Shown here: one piece after another, positions 35,238-42,375 of the stretch
Numbering within the stretch: the stretch's first letter is position 1
How the letters are laid out: each line of letters begins with the position of its first letter
NCBI GenBank assembly: GCA_016125275.1
Contig: WGMB01000018.1
Span: 333,559 to 397,558 of the forward strand
Direction of reading: 5' to 3'
DNA length: 64,000 bases
From: Acidobacteriota bacterium
GTDB taxonomy: Bacteria; Acidobacteriota; Terriglobia; Bryobacterales; UBA6623
Program-made: the position numbers and the translations under genes
Notes under the pieces: generated by a model
What the model was told of the DNA's origin: nothing
Databases searched by the model: none
Seen by the model: only the letters and a program-made list of their open reading frames with translations

Positions 35238-35264
35238 TGGGTCCTTTCTCACCTAACGGACCCA
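35238..35264 (+). promoter_or_regulatory. Stem-loop in the leader of the phytase-like gene
   Basis: TGGGTCC (35238-35244) and GGACCCA (35258-35264) form a perfect 7-bp stem around a 13-nt loop. It lies 28 nt before the ATG at 35292, just upstream of the GAGGAG ribosome site. It could influence translation or RNA stability. No function is known. Confidence 0.35.
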
Positions 35265-35291
35265 TTGCACTTCGAGGAGATCTTTCAGCTC

Positions 35292-37640
35292 ATGCACCTG
35301 TCCATTCCCTGCTCGCGGGGCGGCCTGTTCGCCGCCGTCGCCTGCGCCGCCCTCCTGACCGGGGCGTCCGCGCCTGCGTCCGCGCAAAGCCAGTTCAATC
35401 GCGTCGCTGCGTTCGAGGTCATCAACAACCTCTGCGACGGCCTGCCGATGACCGATCCCTGCTATGACCAGGTCACCGTCGCCGAGATCGTCGCCACCAC
35501 GGGCGACAACCAGACGATCATCTACACCGACAGCCCGGGCGAGCGCATCGGCTTCGTCGACATTACCAAGCCCGGCGAGCCCAAGCCGGCCGGCGTGATC
35601 GACATGGACGGTGAGCCGACCTCCGTCTCCGTGCTGCGCAACTACGCCGTCGTCGGCGTCAACACGAGCGAGAGCTACAAGAACCCCTCCGGCGACCTGG
35701 TCGTGGTCGACATCCCCTCGCGCACGATCGTCCGCCGCATCCCCCTCGGCGGCCAGCCGGATTCGGTGGCCGTGAGCCGCAACAACCGCTACATCGCCGT
35801 CGCCATCGAGAACGAGCGCAATGAGGACGCCTGCGTCGGCGGCAGCTTCGACGGCGAGGAAGTCGACGAAGACGTCTGCGAAGACGGCGGCGGCGTGCTC
35901 GGCGTCACGGGACAGCTCCCGGCCGGCTACCTCACCATCGTCGACGTGATCGGACGCGGCCCCGCCAACTGGCAGACCCGCAAGGTCTCCATGACCGGCC
36001 TCGCCGCGGTCTCCCCCGAAGACCCCGAGCCCGAGTTCGTCTCGATCAACTCCGGCAACATCGCCGTGGTCACCATGCAGGAGAACAACCACCTCGTCCT
36101 GGTGAACCTCGCCACCGGCGCCATCGTCGACCACTTCAGCGCCGGCACGCTCGACCTGGACATGATCGACACCAAGGAAGAAGGCCTGATCACCTACGAC
36201 GCCTCCCTCGACAACGTCGCCCGCGAGCCGGACGGCGTCGCTTGGATCTCGCCCTTCCAGTTCGTGACCGCCGATGAAGGCGACATGTTCGGCGGCAGCC
36301 GCAGCTTCACGGTCTTCAACACCAACGGACAGGTCGTCTACTCCTCCGGCAGCGACATCGAAGACATCACTAAGCGCATCGGCCACTACCCCGAGGACCG
36401 CTCCGGCAACAAGGGCGCCGAGCCGGAGGGCGTCGAGTTCGGCCTGTTCGGCAACCGCCGCCTGCTCTTCATCGGCTCCGAGCGGGCCAGCGTGGTTCTG
36501 GTCTACGAGCTCAGCGGGCCGACTTCGCAGCCGAAGTTCCTGCAGGTCCTGCCGGCCGCCATCGGTCCGGAAGGCCTCAAGGCCGTTCCGTCGCGCAACC
36601 TGCTCATCGTCTCCGGCGAGGAGGACAGCCGCGACGACACCTACCGCGCCGCGATCTCGATCTACGAGTTGGGCGGCAACGCCACCTACCCCACGATCAT
36701 GAGCGCCAACGGCCCCAACCGGAAGCCGATCGCCTGGGCGGCTCTGTCGGCGTTGGCCGCCGACCGCATCAACCCCACCAAGGCCTACACGGTCTGGGAC
36801 AGCTACTTCTCCGAAAGCCGCATGTTCGAGATCGATCTCGCGCAGACGCCGCCCACGATCACCAAGGAAATTCCGCTGATGTACAACGGCTCGCCGCTGA
36901 GTGCGGACCCTGAAGGCATCGTCCAGCGGATCGGCGGCGGCTTCTACGTCGCATCCGAAGGCGCCGGCTCCTGCACCGCTTCCGGCTGTGATTCGGTCGG
37001 CAGCACGAACCGGATCTTCCAGGTCGATCCCCAAGGCGTGGTCACCAAGGTCATCAACCTGCCCGCCTCGGTGGACGCCTTGCAGCGCAACAACGGCTAC
37101 GAGGGCGTGACGGTCGTCGGCGCTCCGGGCAACGAGATCATCTACGCGGCCTTCCAGCGCGAGTGGCCCCTCGGCGATCCGGCCGGCTATTGCCGCATCG
37201 GCCGCTACGACGTAGCCAACGACCTGTGGTCGTTCTACTACTACCGTCTCGACGCGCCCACCTCGCCGCTCGGCGGCTGGGTCGGCCTGTCGGAGATCGT
37301 CCACCTGGGCGGCTCGCGCTTCGCCGTTATCGAGCGCGACAACCAAGCCGGCGCCGACGCACGGATCAAGAAGCTCTACACCTTCGACACCCGCGGCGTC
37401 ACACCCCTGCCTCAGGACTCGCTGCCGACCGACCCGACCGCGGACGACTTCCCGCTCGTGCCGAAGACGGAAGCCGTGGACCTGATGCCCTACCTCCAGG
37501 CGCCGCACGGCCAGGTGAAGGAGAAGGTCGAAGGTCTGATGGTCGACGGGCTGGGCAACGCCTGGATCGTCACCGACAACGACGGCGTGGAAGACTCCAA
37601 CGGCGAGACGCAGATGATCAATCTGGGTCCCGTCCTCTAG
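35292..37640 (+). CDS. Secreted phytase-like esterase family protein (beta-propeller type)
   Basis: A 782-residue exported protein. The signal peptide is MHLSIPCSRGGLFAAVACAA followed by LLTGASAPASAQS. The body has repeated beta-strand units (for example VSVLRNYAVVGVNT, DSVAVSRNNRYIAVAIEN, NIAVVTMQENNHLVLVNL) typical of propellers. The C-terminal region, ending with KVEGLMVDGLGNAWIVTDND, resembles the 'esterase-like activity of phytase' family. An acidic insert with DGEEVDEDVCEDGGG (residues ~190-205) interrupts the propeller. The start is at ATG 35292 because it begins the signal peptide and has GAGGAG upstream. The substrate (phosphate ester) is inferred from the family only. Confidence 0.75.
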   Translation: MHLSIPCSRGGLFAAVACAALLTGASAPASAQSQFNRVAAFEVINNLCDGLPMTDPCYDQVTVAEIVATTGDNQTIIYTDSPGERIGFVDITKPGEPKPAGVIDMDGEPTSVSVLRNYAVVGVNTSESYKNPSGDLVVVDIPSRTIVRRIPLGGQPDSVAVSRNNRYIAVAIENERNEDACVGGSFDGEEVDEDVCEDGGGVLGVTGQLPAGYLTIVDVIGRGPANWQTRKVSMTGLAAVSPEDPEPEFVSINSGNIAVVTMQENNHLVLVNLATGAIVDHFSAGTLDLDMIDTKEEGLITYDASLDNVAREPDGVAWISPFQFVTADEGDMFGGSRSFTVFNTNGQVVYSSGSDIEDITKRIGHYPEDRSGNKGAEPEGVEFGLFGNRRLLFIGSERASVVLVYELSGPTSQPKFLQVLPAAIGPEGLKAVPSRNLLIVSGEEDSRDDTYRAAISIYELGGNATYPTIMSANGPNRKPIAWAALSALAADRINPTKAYTVWDSYFSESRMFEIDLAQTPPTITKEIPLMYNGSPLSADPEGIVQRIGGGFYVASEGAGSCTASGCDSVGSTNRIFQVDPQGVVTKVINLPASVDALQRNNGYEGVTVVGAPGNEIIYAAFQREWPLGDPAGYCRIGRYDVANDLWSFYYYRLDAPTSPLGGWVGLSEIVHLGGSRFAVIERDNQAGADARIKKLYTFDTRGVTPLPQDSLPTDPTADDFPLVPKTEAVDLMPYLQAPHGQVKEKVEGLMVDGLGNAWIVTDNDGVEDSNGETQMINLGPVL

Positions 37641-37662
37641 TCGCAACAACCCGCAACCGCGA

Positions 37663-37698
37663 GAGGCGCGTCCCAGCCGGGGCGCGCCTCTTTCGTTT
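37663..37698 (+). terminator. Intrinsic-type terminator after the phytase-like gene
   Basis: GAGGCGCG (37663-37670) pairs with CGCGCCTC (37683-37690) around a 12-nt loop and is followed by TTTCGTTT. It lies 23 nt past the stop codon. The same stem could also end leftward transcription from the convergent gene at 37710. Confidence 0.7.
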
Positions 37699-37709
37699 CC
37701 GCCGAATGC

Positions 37710-38666
37710 TTACATCAGGTGCGGAATATTCATGGGGACGAAGTTGTTCACCATGGGCAGGCCGACGTCGAAAACCACGCCGTCGTGGTCTTCATACTTG
37801 AGCGACATCGAGAGGAACTTCGGCAGGTGCTGCTCGTACAGGAGGATGTCGTATTGTACCCGCGCGTCGCCCGTCAGCCCGCCCGGGTCGCCGACGCCGT
37901 TGTCATCGAGAACCTGCTGCAACAGCGCGCTGCGCTTGGCGGTCATGCCCAGCTCCGGCCCGCAGGTCACTGACCATTCCACGCTGTAGCCGTTCTCGTT
38001 GACGTGCTCCTTGAGCTTCTCTTCGGCGACGTTGGACATCTCCGTGTTGGCGGTGGCCCAGAAAGGAACGAGGTTCTTGGGGTCCAGCCCGGAGCCGCCG
38101 ACATTGTGGTTCAACAGGTGGGCCAGCACGTAGTGGGGCTTGTCGCCCAGGTTGCCCCAATGGTCTTGATACCGCCGCCGGACCAAAGCCTTCCACTGGA
38201 CCCCTGCCGATCCCAGAAAGCCCTTGGGGTTTGGCTGGGAGCCGAATTCGAAGTTCGCCCCAAGTCCCGGGTCGGGAATCACCGTGACCGTGGACTGGAG
38301 CCCCTGGCCAAACCCGGAGCTCGCGTTCAGGTTGAACTGCACCTTCGACTCCTTGACGCCGATGCTTGCGGCGCTCCGGCGCAGGTAGCGCAGACACTCT
38401 CGAACGATCAGGCCCTCGTTGTCCTTCCGGAACTGATACCCGGTCTTGACGAGGGCCCGATAGACCTTCATCACGGCCAAGTGGAAGGCCCGCTTGGCCT
38501 CCTTGCTGGTCAGGTCGACGCCGGTCGCTTCCTGGCACAGGTCGCGGGCGAGCTCCTCGAACGCCTTCAACCCCTTCGAGTCGGCCAGCGGGAGCCCTTT
38601 ATGGATCCGGTCCGTCGCCGTCAGCTTGGCGAGTGGAGCCGCGTGGCTGCGTAAGATTCGTCCCAT
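37710..38666 (-). CDS. Hypothetical protein with NS2-type nuclease-like motif (putative effector/toxin)
   Basis: A 318-residue protein with no signal peptide or membrane segment. Residues ~178-210 contain H-x-x-x-x-H-L-L-N-H-N-x-G-G-x-G-x-D-P-x-N-L-V-P then A-x-A-N, which strongly resembles the active-site region of DNA/RNA non-specific endonucleases (NS2 type) and of similar domains at the C-terminus of polymorphic toxins. Candidate catalytic/metal residues are His183, Asn198 and Asn207. The rest of the protein is unfamiliar. It follows, 129 nt downstream on the same strand, the 432-residue repetitive protein. Nuclease activity is a motif-based inference. Confidence 0.5.
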   Translation of the reverse strand: MGRILRSHAAPLAKLTATDRIHKGLPLADSKGLKAFEELARDLCQEATGVDLTSKEAKRAFHLAVMKVYRALVKTGYQFRKDNEGLIVRECLRYLRRSAASIGVKESKVQFNLNASSGFGQGLQSTVTVIPDPGLGANFEFGSQPNPKGFLGSAGVQWKALVRRRYQDHWGNLGDKPHYVLAHLLNHNVGGSGLDPKNLVPFWATANTEMSNVAEEKLKEHVNENGYSVEWSVTCGPELGMTAKRSALLQQVLDDNGVGDPGGLTGDARVQYDILLYEQHLPKFLSMSLKYEDHDGVVFDVGLPMVNNFVPMNIPHLM

Positions 38667-38780
38667 GGGTCGTCGCCGCCGGCCGGATCGTGCCGGTCAC
38701 AGCGACTGCGGATCATATCACGTCCGCTGGGAAAGGCGAGAGGTCCACTCTTACAGGGCCTCGCCGCCCCTTCCTTTGCC

Positions 38781-38796
38781 GGCGCGCCGACGCGCC
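38781..38796 (-). terminator. Short perfect hairpin at the end of the 432-residue gene
   Basis: GGCGCG (38781-38786) and CGCGCC (38791-38796) form a 6-bp stem with a 4-nt loop, touching the stop codon of the upstream gene. There is no U-tract. It may slow or partly terminate transcription between the two genes of the cassette. Confidence 0.35.
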
Positions 38797-40094
38797 TAGT
38801 CGTCCAATTCCATCAGCAGCCGCCGCTTCTCCACGGGCGCCTTGTAGTACGACACCAGCGAGTCCTCGAACTCGTCGCGAACGTCCACCAGCCTCTTCTG
38901 GCACTTCTCCAGGTAGTGCAGGTTGCGGCGGTCCGAAGTCATCAGCGTCATCTGGTAGCCGCGGATCAGCGTCGGCAGGTAGATCAGCTTGCGGAACTCG
39001 TTGCTCGCGGCCAGCCCCATTTCGGTGAAGTTGATCTCCATCTCCACGCCGACTCCGCCGCCGACGCCGACCGTCAGCTCGCCCTTCACGTCGATCGCGG
39101 TGGGCCCAAAGATCGGGGCCTTGATCTTGAGCTCGAACTCCGCGCCGACTCCTACGGAGATCGAGGCTTCCGCGGTCACCCGCACCAAGTCCTCGTCGCC
39201 ATAGGAAAACGCCACCGTACCGCTGGCCTTGGCGGACAGTCCCGCAAACGCCCCGCCCTTGATCGCCAGCTCCAGTCCCTTCCGCGCGTTGACGCTCAGC
39301 TTCAGGCTGCCTTCCGCCCACGCGCCGGCAAACGCCGAGCAGTCGCCGCCCAGCTCGAGACCGGCCTTGCCCTTCTTCCACTGGCACGAGCCGGAGATTT
39401 CCAACTGCAGGCCGATCGCGATGGCAGCCTGCAACTCCGCGCTGAAGCCCAGCTTCTCGAACCGCGCCTTCGCCTCGCCGCTGCTCCAGACGCCGGCCTT
39501 GAACTCCTCCTCGAGCTTCGCCGTGATCTCGCCCCACTTCGAGCTGTAGGCCTCGAACTGGATCTCGGCACTCTGCTTGATGCCGATCATCCCTTCGTAC
39601 TGCGCGCTCACCTCTCGCGATGTCCGCGTGGTGCTGCCGGTCAGGTGCGACAGCAAGCGCGCCTCGGACTCCGTGCGCAACTCGCGTGGATCGCACCAAG
39701 TGGGGTCGAAATCCGCAATGATTTGCTTGAGCCTCAGAAAGAACTCTTCGCCGGTCTGATACTCTCCGCTCTCCTGCCAGTGCTGGAGAGTCTTCAAGAC
39801 TCTTTCCGCCCGCGAGATCTTATCCTCGCGGTCACTGATCCAGTCATCGGGGTTGACCAGCGTCGGCGTCTTTTTGGGCGGCGGCTCCTTCGGAAACGGC
39901 TCCCGAAAGATCAGGCCGTAGACGTCCTTCACGATCTGCCCATTCCCGCCTTCTTCGGCAGCCTGGTAGTACTGCAGGCACTTTTTTCGGCGGGTTCCCT
40001 TGCTATAGGTCCACGAGTTGAACGTCGTGAACTTCTTGGTCACGTACTCGCGTACGCTGCGCTGATTGCTGCTGGTAAGAATGTCGACTCGCAT
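38796..40094 (-). CDS. Hypothetical repetitive beta-rich protein, partner of the nuclease-like gene
   Basis: A 432-residue protein I do not recognise. Residues 1-150 are charged and helical. Residues ~160-356 are Gly/Ala-rich with alternating hydrophobic positions, as in amphipathic beta-strands; near-copies AFAGAWAEGSLKLS (254-267) and AFAGLSAKASGTVAFS (282-297) are 28 residues apart. The last 75 residues are helical and charged. No signal peptide is seen. The layout (helical head, repetitive body, helical tail) recalls pore-forming or delivery proteins rather than an enzyme. Its neighbour carries a nuclease-like motif. The start at ATG 40094 is followed by MRVDILTSSNQRSVREY. Confidence 0.55.
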   Translation of the reverse strand: MRVDILTSSNQRSVREYVTKKFTTFNSWTYSKGTRRKKCLQYYQAAEEGGNGQIVKDVYGLIFREPFPKEPPPKKTPTLVNPDDWISDREDKISRAERVLKTLQHWQESGEYQTGEEFFLRLKQIIADFDPTWCDPRELRTESEARLLSHLTGSTTRTSREVSAQYEGMIGIKQSAEIQFEAYSSKWGEITAKLEEEFKAGVWSSGEAKARFEKLGFSAELQAAIAIGLQLEISGSCQWKKGKAGLELGGDCSAFAGAWAEGSLKLSVNARKGLELAIKGGAFAGLSAKASGTVAFSYGDEDLVRVTAEASISVGVGAEFELKIKAPIFGPTAIDVKGELTVGVGGGVGVEMEINFTEMGLAASNEFRKLIYLPTLIRGYQMTLMTSDRRNLHYLEKCQKRLVDVRDEFEDSLVSYYKAPVEKRRLLMELDD

Positions 40095-40277
40095 GGCTTC
40101 TCACGGATATCTGTTTCGCAATATCGGATTGGATATCGGCACGGGCGGGGGGACGCCTTGCGGTAAACCACGAGGGGCCCCCAATGCTACCACGCCCCGC
40201 GGACCGTTTTCCCCGGAAGTCGGTCCGAATTCATCCCCATAAAACCAGTCCTCTTCCTGAACATCCGTCAGCGTTAC

Positions 40278-40288
40278 GAACGGCGTTC
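40278..40288. promoter_or_regulatory. Additional GAACG-G-CGTTC palindrome upstream of tetR
   Basis: An 11-bp perfect palindrome with the same GAACG/CGTTC half-sites as the main operator 26 bp further on. It may be an accessory TetR-binding site. The 262-bp gap from 40095 to 40356 otherwise holds no convincing gene. Confidence 0.35.
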
Positions 40289-40313
40289 CCCTTCTGTCGC
40301 TCGGATAGTATAC

Positions 40314-40342
40314 GAACGTTGTTGACTTTATGAACATCGTTC
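40314..40342. promoter_or_regulatory. Probable TetR operator
   Basis: GAACGTTGTT (40314-40323) and AACATCGTTC (40333-40342) are inverted copies differing at one base, with 9 nt between. The left arm touches the -35 box at 40322-40327 and the right arm lies in the spacer, so a bound dimer would block RNA polymerase. The regulator gene lies immediately downstream, which fits autoregulation of the efflux operon. Confidence 0.65.
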
Positions 40343-40350
40343 AGTACGAT
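40322..40350 (+). promoter_or_regulatory. Promoter of the tetR-efflux operon
   Basis: TTGACT (40322-40327), a 17-nt spacer, and TACGAT (40345-40350) form a good sigma-70-type promoter. The predicted transcript start is at or next to ATG 40357, so the message would begin without a leader and without a ribosome site. Confidence 0.6.
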
Positions 40351-40356
40351 ACTCCC

Positions 40357-41034
40357 ATGGCCGCCTCCGACCGCCGCGCCCGCCACAAGCAGCAAGTTCG
40401 CCGAGAGATCCTTGTCGCCGCCGGCGAGCTTTTTGCGCAAGAAGGCTACGAGAGTGTCTCCGTGCGCCGTATCGCTGAAAAGATCGAATACTCGCCGGCC
40501 GCCATCTACCTCTACTTCAAGGACAAGGCGGACCTGCTCAACCAGCTCTGCGAAGACACCTTCGCGCAGCTCATCGAGCACATCGAGGCTTGCACGGCCG
40601 ACGCCCCCGACCCGCTCGAAGGGCTCATTCGCGGCGTGCGCGCCTACATCGACTTCGGCCTGAGCCATCCGGATCAATACATCGTCACCTTCGTCTCTCC
40701 GCCGCAGCACCAGCACGGCGCACCCGACATTCCGTTCGAGGGCTCGGTCGGCCAGCAGTGCTTCCGCTGCCTCGAATCGGCGATCGGCGACTGCCGCGAC
40801 GCCGGCGTGGCCCCGGGCATCGACGTCAAGACCACAGCCTGTACCTGGTGGGCCTCCATCCACGGCCTCACCTCGCTCCTCATCGTCCACGAGCGGTTTC
40901 CGTGGGCCGACCGCAACCAAATGATCGACAGCCTGATGCAGACACTCGTCGCCGGTCTGTTGGCAGCGCCCCGTAGCGCCGCCGACGGCTCGCAGACTGT
41001 CGAAGAGTCCGAACGACAAACGTCGAGAGGCTAG
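40357..41034 (+). CDS. TetR-family repressor with WHG-type C-terminal domain
   Basis: A 225-residue regulator. The N-terminal helix-turn-helix reads LFAQEGYESVSVRRIAEKIEYSPAAIYLYF. The C-terminal region contains the WASIHGLTSLLIVHERF pattern that marks the WHG-type ligand-binding domain. It is the first gene of the operon and ends 2 nt before the efflux adaptor gene, so it most likely represses that operon and its own synthesis. The ATG at 40357 is preferred to the in-frame ATG at 40330 because the promoter covers the latter. Confidence 0.88.
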   Translation: MAASDRRARHKQQVRREILVAAGELFAQEGYESVSVRRIAEKIEYSPAAIYLYFKDKADLLNQLCEDTFAQLIEHIEACTADAPDPLEGLIRGVRAYIDFGLSHPDQYIVTFVSPPQHQHGAPDIPFEGSVGQQCFRCLESAIGDCRDAGVAPGIDVKTTACTWWASIHGLTSLLIVHERFPWADRNQMIDSLMQTLVAGLLAAPRSAADGSQTVEESERQTSRG

Positions 41035-41036
41035 TC

Positions 41037-42359
41037 ATGTCCCAAACCGCAACGGAAACCGGTGAACGGAGAATCTCCTCGCCGGCCGCACGCATCGTCC
41101 TCTTGCTGTTCCTCGCCGCCTTCGCCGTCGCCAGCATCGTGCTGGTCGCCCGGCGCTGGAGCGGCTCCGAAGACCTCACCACCCAGAGCTCGCTGACGGC
41201 GGTACCCGTCGATGCCGTCGCCGTGGAATCCGTGGACTCCATCACCACCGAACGCTTCTTCACCGGACGCGTCGCCGCCCGCCGGGCCGGCGCCCTGGCC
41301 TTCGAACGCTCCGCCCGGGTGGAGGCCGTGCTCGTCGACGAAGGCGACCGTGTGCGCCAGGGCCAAGCCTTGGCCCGCCTGGACCGCCGGGACCTGGAGC
41401 TGCGGCGCAGCCAGCTCGAAGCCTCCCTGTCCCAGGCGCAGGCGCGGCTCGACGAGCTCGTCGCCGGCCCCCGCCAGGAGACCATCGCGGCGGCCCGCGC
41501 CCAGCTTCGCGAAGCCGGGCAGCAGCTCGAGCTGGCGCGCGTGCAGACCAAGCGCCGCCAGGAGCTGCTCGACCGGCAGGCGATCTCCCGCGAGGAGTTC
41601 GATCGCTTGGACTTCCAAGCCCGCAGTCTGCAGGCCTCGTCCGAGGCCGCCCAGGCGCGCCTTGATGAGTTGCTCGCCGGCGTGCGGCCCGAGCAGATCC
41701 GGGCCCAGCAAGGCGTCGTGGCCGAGCTCGAATCGCGTGTGGCAGGCGTGGCCCTCGATCTCGACAAGAGTGTGCTGCGCGCCCCGTTTGACGGACGCAT
41801 CAACCAGAGGCTCCTGGACGAGGGCGCCATCGCCGCGCCCGGCCAATCCGTCTTGACCCTGCTGGAAGACGCCCAGCCCGAAGTCCGCATCGGCCTGCCC
41901 GCCGACGCAGCCGCGCAGATCGCCATCGGCGACCGGCGCAGCATCGAGGTCGGCGGCAAGAGCTATCCGGCCGTCGCCAGCGGCCTGTTGCCCGAGCTCG
42001 AGGCCGAGACCCGCACGGCGACCCTCATCTTCGCCCTCGACGCCCCTGCCTCCGAACCCGTCTTTCCTGGGCAGATCGCCCGCCTGGCCGTGGAACGCGA
42101 TCAGGCCACCGCCGGCTACTGGATTCCGCTCGAGGCCTTGAGCCGCGGCGTGCGCGGCCTTTGGGCCTGCTACGTGCTCGTCGAAGCCGGTGAATCGACG
42201 GCCCCCGAGGTCCGCCGCCTCGAGCAGCGCCAAGTCGAAATCCTCTCCACGGAAGGAGACCGCGCCCTCGTCCGCGGAACCATCTCGGCCGGAGACCTCG
42301 TCGTCCGCTCCGGCGTCAACCGCGTCACCGCCGGACAGCTCGTCCGGGCCCGCATCTAG
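41037..42359 (+). CDS. RND efflux periplasmic adaptor (HlyD/MFP family)
   Basis: A 440-residue protein with one N-terminal membrane segment (IVLLLFLAAFAVASIVLVAR). A lipoyl-type half (VEAVLVDEGDRVRQGQALAR) and a coiled-coil hairpin rich in Gln/Arg/Glu (residues ~110-230) follow. VLRAPFDGRINQRLLDEGA is the second lipoyl half. The remainder is beta-barrel and membrane-proximal domains. It would link the inner-membrane pump to the outer-membrane channel. It starts 2 nt after the repressor gene and ends 16 nt before the pump gene. Confidence 0.92.
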   Translation: MSQTATETGERRISSPAARIVLLLFLAAFAVASIVLVARRWSGSEDLTTQSSLTAVPVDAVAVESVDSITTERFFTGRVAARRAGALAFERSARVEAVLVDEGDRVRQGQALARLDRRDLELRRSQLEASLSQAQARLDELVAGPRQETIAAARAQLREAGQQLELARVQTKRRQELLDRQAISREEFDRLDFQARSLQASSEAAQARLDELLAGVRPEQIRAQQGVVAELESRVAGVALDLDKSVLRAPFDGRINQRLLDEGAIAAPGQSVLTLLEDAQPEVRIGLPADAAAQIAIGDRRSIEVGGKSYPAVASGLLPELEAETRTATLIFALDAPASEPVFPGQIARLAVERDQATAGYWIPLEALSRGVRGLWACYVLVEAGESTAPEVRRLEQRQVEILSTEGDRALVRGTISAGDLVVRSGVNRVTAGQLVRARI

Positions 42360-42375
42360 CGCCGGAGACAGCCTC

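Noticed and set aside
35253..37649. Open frame of ~800 codons antisense to the phytase-like gene
   Set aside because: It is a mirror of the real gene, has low-complexity Val/Asp/Gly composition, and no family motif. It arises from the codon pattern of a G+C-rich gene.
40101..40337. 78-codon leftward frame just before tetR
   Set aside because: It overlaps the operator and promoter and has no similarity or ribosome site. The low A+T of the region makes chance open frames likely.
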